Shown piece by piece: positions 1 through 10,100 of a stretch of DNA of 64,000 bases (the first letter of the stretch is position 1; the number at the start of each line of letters is the position of its first letter). The notes below the pieces were generated by a model, which was given only the letters and a program-made list of their open reading frames with translations, was not told the origin of the DNA and searched no databases. The stretch spans positions 6,959,001 to 7,023,000 of the forward strand of contig NC_081821.1 in NCBI RefSeq assembly GCF_030704535.1, in the 5' to 3' direction. The position numbers and the translations under genes are program-made. This DNA comes from Vitis vinifera. Its lineage: Eukaryota > Streptophyta > Magnoliopsida > Vitales > Vitaceae.

Positions 1-1102
1 GTGGACCATTGTCGGCTATAATGGTTTGAGGGATTCCAAAGCAACAGATGATGTTTTTCCATACGAATCTGGTGACATCTTTGTCTTTGATGTTAGCATA
101 TGCTTCAGCTTCCACCCATTTACTGAAGTAATCCGTAGCAACAAGTAGGAATTTCTTCTGAGCGGGTGCGGTTGGGAGAGGTCCTACTATGTCCATGCCC
201 TACTGCGCAAAGGGCCATGGACTTGATACTGGTTTCAGTGTTTCTGATGGCATATGTGGAATGAGGGCGTACCTTTGACATTTGTCACATTTTTTGACGT
301 AGGCTGCTGCATCCTTCTTCATTGTGGGCCAATAATATCCTTGCGAATGACCCCTATGCGCTAGAGACCGTCCTCCTGAATGATTTCCGCATATTCCCTC
401 ATGCAACTCAGCTAATACATAAAGAGCCTCTGAATGGCTTAGGCACCGAAGATAGGGGCCTGTGAAAGGGCGTTTGTATAAGTGCCCCCCAATCAGAGTG
501 AAACGGGCAGCTTGCACCCGGATCTTGTGTGCTTGCTTGGGATCTTCAGGCAAAGTGCCTGTCCGGAGGTATTGTGCAATGTTGTTTGTCCATTCTTGGT
601 CGTCTGATTGACTTTCCTCAATGGCGCTGCAAGTGGATGTTTCTGCGACGGAAGAATTGGCTTGCACATGTATAGGCAAAAATATGGTTTCTTTGATGGG
701 GAGGGAGGCAGCTATGCCTGCCAAGGCGTCTGCGCGTCCATTTTCAGTTCGTCTGATTTTTTCGATCGTCCACTCGGTGAATCGTTGTAAGGTATCTCTT
801 ATCTTAGCTAGGTATCGCGTCATGCACTCATCTTTGGCTTCGTATTCCTTCTGGACGTGTCTGACCACAAGTTGAGAATCGCTATAGATCCGGAGCTTAG
901 AGACGGATAGAGCTAGGGCGAGATCTAATCCGGATAGGATGGCTTCATACTCCGCTTCATTGTTTGAAGCAGGAAATCCCATCCAGATGGCTTGCTCCAG
1001 ATGTTCTCCGGTTGGTGATTGCAGCAGGAGTCCTACACCGGATCCGGATGATCGTGAGGCTCCATCGACCCACAAAGTCCACCACTCTTTTTCATTCTGT
1101 TT
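1..1102 (-). pseudogene. Second (archaeal-type) RNase H and integrase start, Gypsy element
   Basis: The minus strand continues with EWWTLWVDGASRSSGSG, an RNase HI domain distinct from the first, containing NNEAEYEAILSGL and the IYSDSQLVV motif. After a linker comes the integrase HHCC zinc finger (HEGICGNHSGG through KKCDKCQRY). A TAG at 200-202 replaces the Trp normally found in the PFAQWGMD-type motif; the frame continues open to position 1 through the first catalytic D region (GMDIVGPLP), ATDYFTKWVE and IIADNGP, where the second catalytic D sits. The third catalytic residue and the C-terminus lie outside the window. Confidence 0.88.
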
Positions 1103-1926
1103 CTAGCTTTGTCTGGGCCTTCGGGAATATTCCAGCACGAAGTCAGCCATTATTTGACCTTTCATGGACAATCTGGGTTGGAATTCGATTCCAAACTCGC
1201 TCAATTCGATAGCCCATTGCAGCATTCTTCCGGTTAAGTCTGGTTTGTGCAGAATGTTACGAAGGGGCTGGTCCGTCAGCACGACCACCGGGTGGGCTTG
1301 GAAATAGGGACGGAGCTTCTGGGCAGCGCTTCGAAGGGCTAGAGCTGTTAGCTCCATTTTTGAATACCTGGTTTCTACGTCTGCCAATGCTCTGCTGACG
1401 TAGTAGATAGGTTTCTGCTCCTTTGATGAGGGACAGCGGAATAGAACAGCGCTGATTGCCCACTCCGATACAGCCAGATACATGTATAATAATTCTTTTG
1501 GGATGAGGTTGCTTAGGATGGGTGGCTGCATAAGACAGTGTTTAATTTTTTCAAAAGCGCTTTGACAGTTGTCCGTCCATCCGTTTGTTCCAGCTTTTCG
1601 TATTGCCAAGAAGAAGGGTCGCAATTCATCAGTGAAGCGGGCTATAAAGCGCCCTAGCGCGACGAGTTTACCTGTGAGGCGCTGCAACTCCTTCTTGTTT
1701 CTGGGTGGTGGTGTTTCTATGACTGCTTTGACTTGATCCGGACTGACCTCTATGCCCCTTTGGCTGACCATAAACCCCAAGAATTTGCCAGCGCTTATGC
1801 CGAAGGCGCATTTAGAAGGATTCAGCTTCATGTCATATTTTCTCAAGAGGTGAAAAACTTCTTGTAAGTGAAAAACATGTTCGTCTCGGGTTTTGCTTTT
1901 AACCACGATATCATCAATATATACCT
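1103..1926 (-). pseudogene. RT active site, thumb and first RNase H, Gypsy element
   Basis: Begins with YIDDIVVKS, the polymerase active site, in a frame shifted relative to the preceding RT segment. It is followed by the conserved HVFHLQEVFHLLRKYDMKLN, CAFGISAGKFLGFMVS, and an RNase H domain with FEKIKHCLMQPPIL, YYVSRALADVETRYSKME and VVVLTDQPLRNIL. It ends at TAG 1103-1105, in the same frame as the next segment, so this is a simple premature stop. The open frame as usually called starts at a GTG inside the active site, which is an artefact. Confidence 0.88.
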
Positions 1927-2622
1927 CTACAGTGTGTGGCCTATGAGGGGTTTGAAGATTTTTGTCATCAGTCTTTGATAAGTGGCGCTAGCGTTTTTGA
2001 GCCCGAATGGCATGACTTTGTAGCAATAAAGGCCGTGTGGCGTTATGAATGCTGTTTTTTCCTCGTCAGCTGGGTACATAGGAATCTGATGATATCTGGA
2101 GAAGGCATCTAAGAAGGAGATCATCCCTTGCCCCGCAGTAGAGTCCATGATTTGATCTATTCGTGGCAAAGGAAAACTGTCTTTTGGACACGCATTATTG
2201 AGATTGGTGTAATCGACGCACACCCGCCATTTTCCTTCTTTCTTGGGTACCACCACTACGTTTGCCAACCAGTCCGGATAATCTACTTCTCTGATGAATC
2301 CGGCTTCTAGTAATTTGTCAATCTCAATCCGGATGATTTTTTGTCTATCCGGGTGAAAGCGCCTAATCTTTTGCCGGACGGGTCTGGCAGTTGAAAAGAC
2401 GTTAAATTTGTGAGATGTAACAGAGGGATGAATTCCCTTTATATCAGCATGTGCCCATGCGAAGATGTCATGGTTTCGTCTGAGGGCGTTTTGCATGCTC
2501 TGGGTCTCTTCTGGTGTCATGAGGGAGTTGATGTTCGTGAGGTGAGTACTTTCCTCTAAAATTTGGATTGTTTGTAAGGGATCTGCTGCCGGGGGATCCT
2601 TGTCCACCGGGCCCAATAATTG
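1927..2622 (-). pseudogene. Reverse transcriptase N-terminal part, Gypsy element
   Basis: Clear Ty3/Gypsy RT: RQKIRRFHPDRQ, AGFIREVDYPDWLANVVVV, KWRVCVDYTNLNNACPKD, FLDAFSRYHQI, KTAFITPHG and VMPFGLKNASATYQRLM in order. The frame ends at the TAG 1927-1929, just before the active site, because the reading frame changes there. The plus strand shows an AC-rich run (gtgtgtgg) at the break, consistent with a 2-base repeat expansion. The active-site YIDD is present in the next frame at about 1907-1925. Confidence 0.88.
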
Positions 2623-3555
2623 CTATCGGTCATGCGGATTGCTAGGCTCAGGGAGGGATGCATCCTCCTGGCTCGTCTCTGCTTCTCGTGCTAACTAGTA
2701 GCATTGGCGAGCGGCTAACTGGCTGCCATATAAGTCAGTTTGCCCATTGTTGGTGAGGAAACTCACTATTTGATGATATGTAGAGGGGATGGCTTTCATG
2801 TAGTGTAGCCATGTGCGCCCTAAGATGATATTGAAGGGTGATAACTCTTGTACCACTGAGAATTGTACGTTGAGAGTGACTGGGCCTGCTTGGACCGGCA
2901 GTACAATGTCTCCCAATGACGTAGTTGATGACCCGTTGAATCCGGACAGGATTTGTCCGGGGTTTTCAAGGCCTGTGAGACTGTGTCCCATGTGGCTAAC
3001 GACCGATGCTTGTACAAGATCGGCGGAGCTGCCTGGGTCAACCAAGATGCGTCTCACATCGAAGTCTCCTATCTCTAGGGACAAGATGAGGGCGTCGTGG
3101 TGTGGCTGCAGTGTCCGGGCGGGGTCAGCTGGTGGGAAAATGATTGTCCCATCTATGGGGCGAGGGCCCCCTCCAGTTAACCCAGGCCGGATGGAGTTGA
3201 TACGTTCGCGTACCAACGCGGCCCGCAACAATCTCTGCCGCTTTCGCCTAGAGTCGTACTCCTCGTCAGATGGGCCTCCGTTAATGTAGTTTATAACGGC
3301 CTTGGCGGTGGCTGGGGCTCTGGGGGCTCCAGAGTTGCGATTTTGGGGAACGTCTCTTCCTCCAGCATCTGAGCGGAGGTATTGCTTTAAATGTCCCGCC
3401 TTAATGAGCTTTTTGACCAAAAAATGGAGGCACCTGCATGTCTCTGTTGTGTGACCATGATCTTTGTGGAAGACACATCTCTTGTTATGATCTCTTGTGG
3501 ATGGGTCCGTTCCGATGGGTCTAGGCCACTTGAAATTGGACAAACCTTGGATCAT
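2623..3555 (-). pseudogene. gag zinc knuckle and aspartic protease of the Gypsy element
   Basis: The N-terminal part has a CxxHxxxGHxxxxC knuckle (CVFHKDHGHTTETC) that would bind nucleic acid. About 110 residues on is the retropepsin-like domain: ILVDPGSSADL at the catalytic position, then FNIILGRTWLH, the usual second-half motif. The catalytic triad is D-P-G rather than D-T/S-G. That variant occurs in plant Tat/Athila relatives to my knowledge, so it need not be inactivating by itself. In-frame TAG codons at 2695-2697 and 2623-2625 separate this part from reverse transcriptase. Confidence 0.85.
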
Positions 3556-4908
3556 AGGGAGAAGTTTTTCATATGATATGGAAAGAGGTGTAAGAGGCGG
3601 CCTTTCCGGGCGACTTGGCCTTTCCTGCCTTCGGTCAGACGGCCTTGGCCGGTCCGGAAGTTTAGCATTTCTTTCCGTGCCACCTCTAGATACCTATCCG
3701 GCAACCAAGACTTGCTGGGTGGCTGCCCGTACGTCATCTTCGAGCATCGAATATTTGTTTGCACGTCTGAACAATTCGTCCATCGTTGTAGGAGGCTTTT
3801 TGGCTAGCGATTCGAAAAATGGAGTGCCTGGACAGATGCTTCGCTTGAAGATCTGTAGGACAGCATCCATGCTGCAAGCCTCTACTTAGAGTACGACCTG
3901 ACCAAATCGCTTCACAAACTCCCTTAAGGATTCGTTATCTTGCATTTTTATGTTTTGCAGAGTGTTGATGTTCTGCTTGTGTCGAGCGGAGCATAAGTAT
4001 TGTCCCACAAAAGCTTCGGACAGGTCCCTGAAGTTGCCAACAGAGTTGGGAGGTAGGCGATGAAACCATGAGAGGGCCTGCCCTTGTAGGCTAGCGGGAA
4101 ATACTTTGCACAGCAGTGCGTCGTTGCCTATATCGAGCGTCATAAGCTGTCGATAATGCATGATATGATCGAAGGGATCGTTGGACCCATCGTACGTGGA
4201 AAATTTTGGTACGAGGAATCCCCTTGGGGGCTCGTAATGGATGATGTGAGAGCAGAAAGGCGTGGAGAGCATGTCGTCCAGCCTTTTGCTAATGGAACCA
4301 ATTGGTGGCTCGCTTGGGAGGTTTCTCCCAGCTTGTTGTACCGCTATGTGCGAGTGAACGTTCCGCATCATGGGGGTGACCATGGGGTCACGATGTGGGT
4401 GCACGTTCTGCACCATGGGGGTGACTATAGGGTCAGGGCGTGGTGCCCAGGTTGTGGCTATTGGTGGCCTTGATCTTCCAGGCTCTTGTGGGCCTAGTCT
4501 TGCGCGCATTGAATTTGACAACTGAGATTTTCTGTCACGTTGTCTTTTTGCTGAGAAATGAGTAGAGTCTGAGCTTTCCTCACGGGGAGCTCGAGGCATA
4601 GGCGTGTGTGGCTCATGAGGCCTCACGTTGCATGCTCCTGGGATAGCTCCTGCTGTTTTAGGATATATAGACTCTGGCTCTGGCCTTGAGTTTGCTACTT
4701 GGCCTCTTGAACGCTGACGACGAGGAGGTCCCGATGTTGAAGCTTGGATACGTAATACAGCGTTTTCCTCTCTTAATCTTTCTGTCTCCTGGAGGAGAGC
4801 TTTCAGCTGTCGTTCGCTTGCCAACTGTCTCCTTTCGATGGTTTGACGCCATTCAAAATTATCCTCCTCTCGTCTACTGGATGAACGGTTTCGGGAAGGT
4901 GTGGCCAT
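3556..4908 (-). pseudogene. gag: gag of the Gypsy element (broken)
   Basis: Start chosen at the ATG at 4908, which opens MATPSRNRSSSRREED shortly after the primer-binding site. The longer open frame upstream of it (to 5088) runs through the primer-binding site and LTR and is not coding. A coiled-coil-like segment (ERRQLASERQLKALLQETER) and proline/arginine-rich linkers precede the retrotransposon gag domain, which shows the family pattern FSTYDGSNDPFDHIMHY, ALSWFHRLP, and LREFVKRFGQ. The frame is interrupted by TAA at 3886-3888 and TAG at 3694-3696, then continues in the same frame into the zinc knuckle and protease. Confidence 0.85.
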
Positions 4909-4940
4909 CTTTGCTAGTGACTGAATCAAATGAAAAATTT

Positions 4941-4958
4941 TCCCACAGACGACGCCAA
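4941..4958 (-). promoter_or_regulatory. Primer-binding site of the Gypsy element
   Basis: Immediately inside the LTR the minus strand reads TTGGCGTCGTCTGTGGGA. This closely resembles the TTGGCGCCGTCTGTGGGA-type site seen in many plant Tat-like elements, with one C-to-T difference. It is where a host tRNA would prime minus-strand DNA synthesis. Confidence 0.75.
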
Positions 4959-5741
4959 TGTTGAGGCTTCGCGTTACTGGTGATCCACGTAGTTGCCCAA
5001 TGGATGGACACACGATCTCAACTAATACGAGTTCTTGATTCAGTAGTTCCACCTGCAAAAGGCATCCGAACGGGGTGTCCGGACGCACCCTCCGATGGTT
5101 TTGTCAGCCATGGTCAGAGAGAGAGAGATAAATCAGTTGACCTTTTTCTAGGTACAATAAGCTTACCTTCTTCTTTGTGTGAAGGTTGATATATATCCAG
5201 TATCAAAAGCTTTGATTCATTCTTTAATGGTGGGGAGATATTTTGTGTTGTCATGATGGCACTAGGTGGTGGTAGGGCCATCATCACCCTACGGGCGGTT
5301 GACAGAGATCGTGGTAGGTGATGCGGCTGTCAGAGATCGCAGTAGGTGATGCGGCTGTTAGAGATCGCAGTAGGTGATCATGTGAAATGATCGTGGGAAG
5401 TGACTTGTTGTCACTTCATCTTGTCCTCTGACTCTGCAGATGGCGAGATGTGGGCCATGACAGGCTGTTGTGATAACGTGTAATACTTGCTTTACTTCAG
5501 TCAATGACCCGGACATCATATCCGGGTGACCTATGTTGGTCATTCGGATACATTGTGAAATCCGTCCAGATGTCTATGTTTATAAGTGTCGTTTGAACTT
5601 CCTTGAGGCAGTCCGGATATGAGGGGCGCATCACTTGTATCCGGATGGGATGATTCGGATGGTGTTTAGCCGGATGAGAATGTGCGCCACGCGTCATCAG
5701 GAGATGTGTGCCACGTGTTATCAGGGGAAAGGGTCCCTACA
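4959..5741 (-). repeat. 5' LTR of the Gypsy element
   Basis: On the minus strand the LTR runs from TGTAGGGACC (ending at 5741) to CCTCAACA (4959), giving TG..CA ends and a TGT/ACA inverted end. It directly abuts the primer-binding site. A TATATAT stretch at about 5190-5196 is a likely core promoter, placing U3 at the high-coordinate side. U3 holds three 28-bp tandem repeats (5297-5380). The outer boundary at 5741 is inferred from the TG rule, since the other LTR is outside the window; an alternative end a few bases away (5748) is possible. Confidence 0.75.
5297..5380 (-). repeat. 28-bp tandem repeats (x3) in the LTR U3
   Basis: Three consecutive 28-bp units start at 5297, 5325 and 5353 and share the core AGAGATCG..GTAGGTGAT. 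They differ at a few positions. They lie about 100 bp upstream of the LTR TATA-like motif in transcription direction, where LTR enhancers commonly sit. An enhancer role is inference. Confidence 0.75.
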
Positions 5742-5759
5742 TAAGTCATAGTCTTAACG

Positions 5760-6034
5760 GGTGTTTGTTTTTTTAGCTTTTTGCTAAAAGCAATTTGCTT
5801 TTAGACTTTAGGTAGTTTGTTTTTCTATTTTTTTCATGACTTATTATAAATTTTTTGTTGAATAGAAAAAGTCAAAATATTTTATTTTTTTTAAATAAAA
5901 AAAATAACATACTGATTTTTCTTTACTTTTTAATACTTAATAGAAATAAAATATTACAAAAACAAACACTAATATTTAACACTATTAAGTATTAAAGTTC
6001 TATTTGAAATTAAAATAAAAAAACAAATATCACC
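5760..6034 (+). mobile_element. MITE family A, copy 1
   Basis: A 275-bp AT-rich element bounded by GGTGTTTGTTTTT at the left and its imperfect inverse (AAACAAATATCACC) at the right, with no coding capacity. It matches, in reverse orientation and nearly end to end, the element at 35534-35805, which confirms both boundaries. No clean target-site duplication is visible, so its superfamily is unresolved. It lies 18 bp beyond the Gypsy LTR end. Confidence 0.7.
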
Positions 6035-7101
6035 TAAATATCCAAATTAGTTATGAGATTAGTTTAACCGAATATTTGTGGTTTATTTTACTACTACTCC
6101 ATGAGAGAATCATCATACTTTGATTTGTGGATTTTTTTGTATGGAAGGACAATATCTAGTTTAGTCTTTCTATTATCTTAATTTCTACTTTAAATGGGTA
6201 TTGTCATTAGTATGTTGCTAACTATTTCACTTTATTAGTCACTTTCATGTCAAGCCTTCTAACTTCATATAGAAATTATTTGATAATTTAATTTAAATTA
6301 AATTATTAAATAATATTAAATATTAAATTGATTTATCAAACACTTTTTAACATTCAATTTATTTTTGAAAAATAATATATTATAAGGTACCGATTTAAGG
6401 GTATTTTTAATATTTGGTATTTTTTATTAGGATTAAAAAAAAATTGTAAAGGTACAACTCCAATACGTTTTAACTAGGTTTTTTTTTCCTCTTTAAAGCT
6501 GGACTTCCGGTGTAACCCAAAAAAGGGGCCCAAAGAAAGAGACGGGAAGGAACTCAATTTCCATAAAGAGAACTTTCGAGTTCAGCTGTCAGCATGGCAC
6601 GTTGGAGCGTAAACTTCGTGCGACTGGGACATGTGACGTGACATCACTATAATTTGAACTGGTGCAGACCTCCATAATATTTTTATATACGCATTTTGAA
6701 AATTTTATTATTTTACTAATATTTTATTAAAATAATATTAAAAAAAAAAAAAGGGATATCCTACTCGAGTGCCCATACAATTGGAGTTTCATCCTGTATT
6801 GGTACCATAACAGTTCACCTCCAACTCATGAGTGTACAGAAATCAGAATTTAATTCCAACATTTGCAGCATTGAGATGAAATAAAATCCATCAATTCTTG
6901 AGCTATGATTCTGTGAATTGAGATTATACATATAATACATTATACAAGCTTGTATATAGAGGCAGAAAGGTTGTGGACAGTTAGAATTTTTTCACCATAT
7001 TATACTGGGGCAGACTGGCACATTTCAGACTTGTATGAGGATGGCTTGGAGCCAGGCCTTGGGTACCAGACGGTGGAGCATGAAAGAGGTTGTCTTCATG
7101 A
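6035..7101. other. AT-rich intergenic stretch and likely 3' flank of the next gene
   Basis: Contains long A/T runs and no recognisable gene. The part from about 6780 to 7101 is less AT-biased and is probably the 3' UTR and flank of the minus-strand gene that ends at 7102. No tRNA or other RNA gene was seen. Confidence 0.5.
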
Positions 7102-10100
7102 CTAGGCTTTCCCTTCTACTTTGTGATCTTCTGAAGTTTCAGATTTGCTTGCAGCCAATTTGAATCTGCGAACCTTCATTCTTCCATTCAATGCAAGAGC
7201 CAACACGTCATATTCCTCCACATACCAGAGCTCTGAAACATCTGCCTGAATGATATTCACCAACAAAAGACTATTGTAAAGCCAAAACTTCAAGAAGTGA
7301 ACCAACTAAAAGAAAAAGGAAAAAAGAAAAAGAACTACGGAGTTAAAACTAGGATATGTTTGGAAGCAACTTGGAGGAAATGTGAGTTCTAGTTATATTT
7401 GCTTGGTATATCAATAACTTCAAGAAAAGTGATTCCTAAACAGAAAAGTACACAACCTGCTTCTTGGAAGAACTTAAAAAGAAGGCCATTTTCCCCACCT
7501 ACCCACAAAGAAAAAAGAACCAAGATAGGCCACTTTATACCATTCTAGTGGCCGCTAAAGTCATTCTTGCTTTAAATAGCATTCAAGGGCACAGCTAAGA
7601 GGTAGAATTCAGTATGTCCTGCTTTCTGATCACAATAGCAGCCTATGATAACAATCTGCTTCATTACTTTCCATAAAAAAATTGCTTAAAATGGAAGGCA
7701 TCTCCAACCTTTTGGCCCAAGTAGAAAGGATTCATTTATAGGTTGCAGAAGTAGTATTTCCAGGGCATGATTATCCTATATTTTCAATTCTAAATGATGC
7801 CTGACCATAGTCAACCAAGGCAAAATTGCTTTAGGAATAAATACTGTTTGACTTTATATTTTTCTACTTTCAAAACTTTTGCAGGTCTTACAGTTACAAA
7901 TCAAATCACAGTGCATGTTGGATAAAACAACATTTCACATTTCATATGAAAGATTAGATAGGCCCAAGGCAGTTTTGCATATTAAATTGGCCAGTATAAC
8001 ACTGGTGATCAATAAAATAAATTAAACCTGGAACAGGAATCCATAAGATACATCCTCTAGATTGGTCATTGGAGATATTTTGTCACCATAAGAAGGCATT
8101 CTTTCATGGAGTTGTACCTAAAAATAGCTCAAGTAACACAAATACGCAAGGAATATACCATTAGGTTTGGGAGGCAGTGCTATCCACTTGTGTCCCATCT
8201 AGGTACTCTTTTAGAGAGTTTGACACCCAGCATAAAACAGATCCCACCAAAGAGAAAGCCTAATCAGATGAAGTATGCTACTTTTGAAAATACAACAAAA
8301 TGGAAAGGACATCATATGTCATCAGTTCCATTACTACTGAACAAGATTCTCTATTTTCAACTATGAAACAAAAAGCAAATACCTCAAATCCACGGATTAT
8401 ATTATTAAGGCGGGTGACAAGCTCATGAAAAAACTGAAGTTGATCTGACGCTTTATGCAATTCCTGCACATGGCATCAACCATGTGTAAATTATTTAAAA
8501 ACATAGATCCAAATATATAAACATGCAACTCAACTTGAAGTACTAATAAAATCAAAATGTACTTCAGACATCCTACCGTTGGAGAAAATTTAGGGGGACC
8601 CAGAAGTCGTGCAAATGAGGTATGAAGAATCGCATTGTCATACTGCAGCAGAAAAATGCAGCAGATCAACCCAAGCAATTTCTAGTGGCAAATATTAGTA
8701 AAAACCACACTCATCATTTTCATATTACTACGATGTAATAAGAGCTATGTCAATGACCGTGTAGCTGTAGTAATGGATAGAACAATAAAGCACCAATAAG
8801 ACCATAGTACCCATCATGTAATAGCAGTGAGTTCCCACAGAAGATATATCTCTTTTTTTAACCTTATATTGAACCATCATCTGTTAGAGAGCCTGATATA
8901 CATTGTGGACCCAAATCTTATAAACTCAAGCTTTTAAGAAAATTGGTTGTTCAACATCATCCAATTATCATAAATTTGGAAGGTTAGAAGAAATATGGTT
9001 AAAGATATAGAACAAAACTGCAATCAGAACAGTTATTATGAACATCTAAAATCCTTCCGTAAATTTTCTTGTGACTAAGGGTCATTTTTTTTATAATCAG
9101 AAACAAATGTTTATTTATATGAATTAAAAGTAAGATTAAAGATGAGGAATCCTTCCCAAAACTAAGGGTCAATTTTGTATTGCTGCAATTTTTAGAAGAA
9201 TACATTTTTAGCAGAATTGTTAGTTGTGTCATAAAACAATAGAGCATTCGGCAAACTATGGTTTCAAAAGTAGCAGTTAAGTATTTGGTAAACTAGATTG
9301 TTAAATTGTGAAAACATATAGAGATGTTAAAAAACCTATTTCATTTCTTTTTTTTTTTCATTATTTTTTAAGAGAAGTGCTTCCATTTTTCTATTTTAAT
9401 TGAATTCAAATAGTTAATATATTAGTTTAGGTTGACAATTTTGATCCAAAAAATCACTGATTCAAAGTTATTTCAGTATCACTGAGACTTATACACATCA
9501 TATTTGAGTTGAAGACTCTAAAGGTGAAGCTCAGATAAGTAGCTTGCAAGTTTGAATCTAGGGCAAAGTAATGACATGATAAAATACACATTTAGCCATA
9601 GTTGAGATTGAGAGGTGAGCAATGAACGCTGGAAAAGTAACTGCAAGCAATCAAATGGAAAATTGCATGCAAAACAAGAAAACAACTGTAGACACAAGAA
9701 TGTCTAACACGGGAAGCTTAAGCACCCTAAGCACCACCTTGGAGGGTGCTCGAACACTCCAAAGTTTTTTATCTAGAATATTTTTTAACAATAATGAAAA
9801 AATTTGTATTTTTCTAAAGTTAAGGTTTTTAGTATAAGAACAAATTAGAAAAACATATTTTTGGAAGAGCCTTGAAAAAATAGGCGCCATTATTTTGCCT
9901 TGGTTCCTAAACTCTCAGATCAAAATTTGCCCAAGAAAATCTTGAATTTAGGGAGGAAAAGTAGAGATCAAGGGTTTGAGTTGCCGAGCCTTAATATCGT
10001 TTTTAGATCTCTATTAAGGAGTATGCGGAATATTGTGTCATGAACATGAAAAAGAAGTGTATGTGTCGGTATAAGTCTCATGGGGTAGGTAGCATCCAGA

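Larger units (their letters stand above)
1..5741 (-). mobile_element. Ty3/Gypsy LTR retrotransposon, Tat-like, decayed, cut by the window start
   Basis: Read on the minus strand, the order is 5' LTR (5741-4959), primer-binding site, gag, zinc knuckle, protease, reverse transcriptase, RNase H, a second RNase H, and the integrase zinc finger plus early core. The window edge then cuts it, so the 3' LTR and target-site duplication are not visible. The extra RNase H between the first RNase H and integrase, and a single gag-pol frame, fit the plant Tat lineage (family knowledge). The copy is dead. In-frame stops lie at 3886-3888, 3694-3696, 2695-2697, 2623-2625, 1103-1105 and 200-202, and there is a frame change just before the RT active site near 1927. 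Confidence 0.93.

Noticed and set aside
4909..5088. N-terminal extension of the Gypsy gag frame
   Set aside because: It reads through the primer-binding site and into the LTR, which are not coding.
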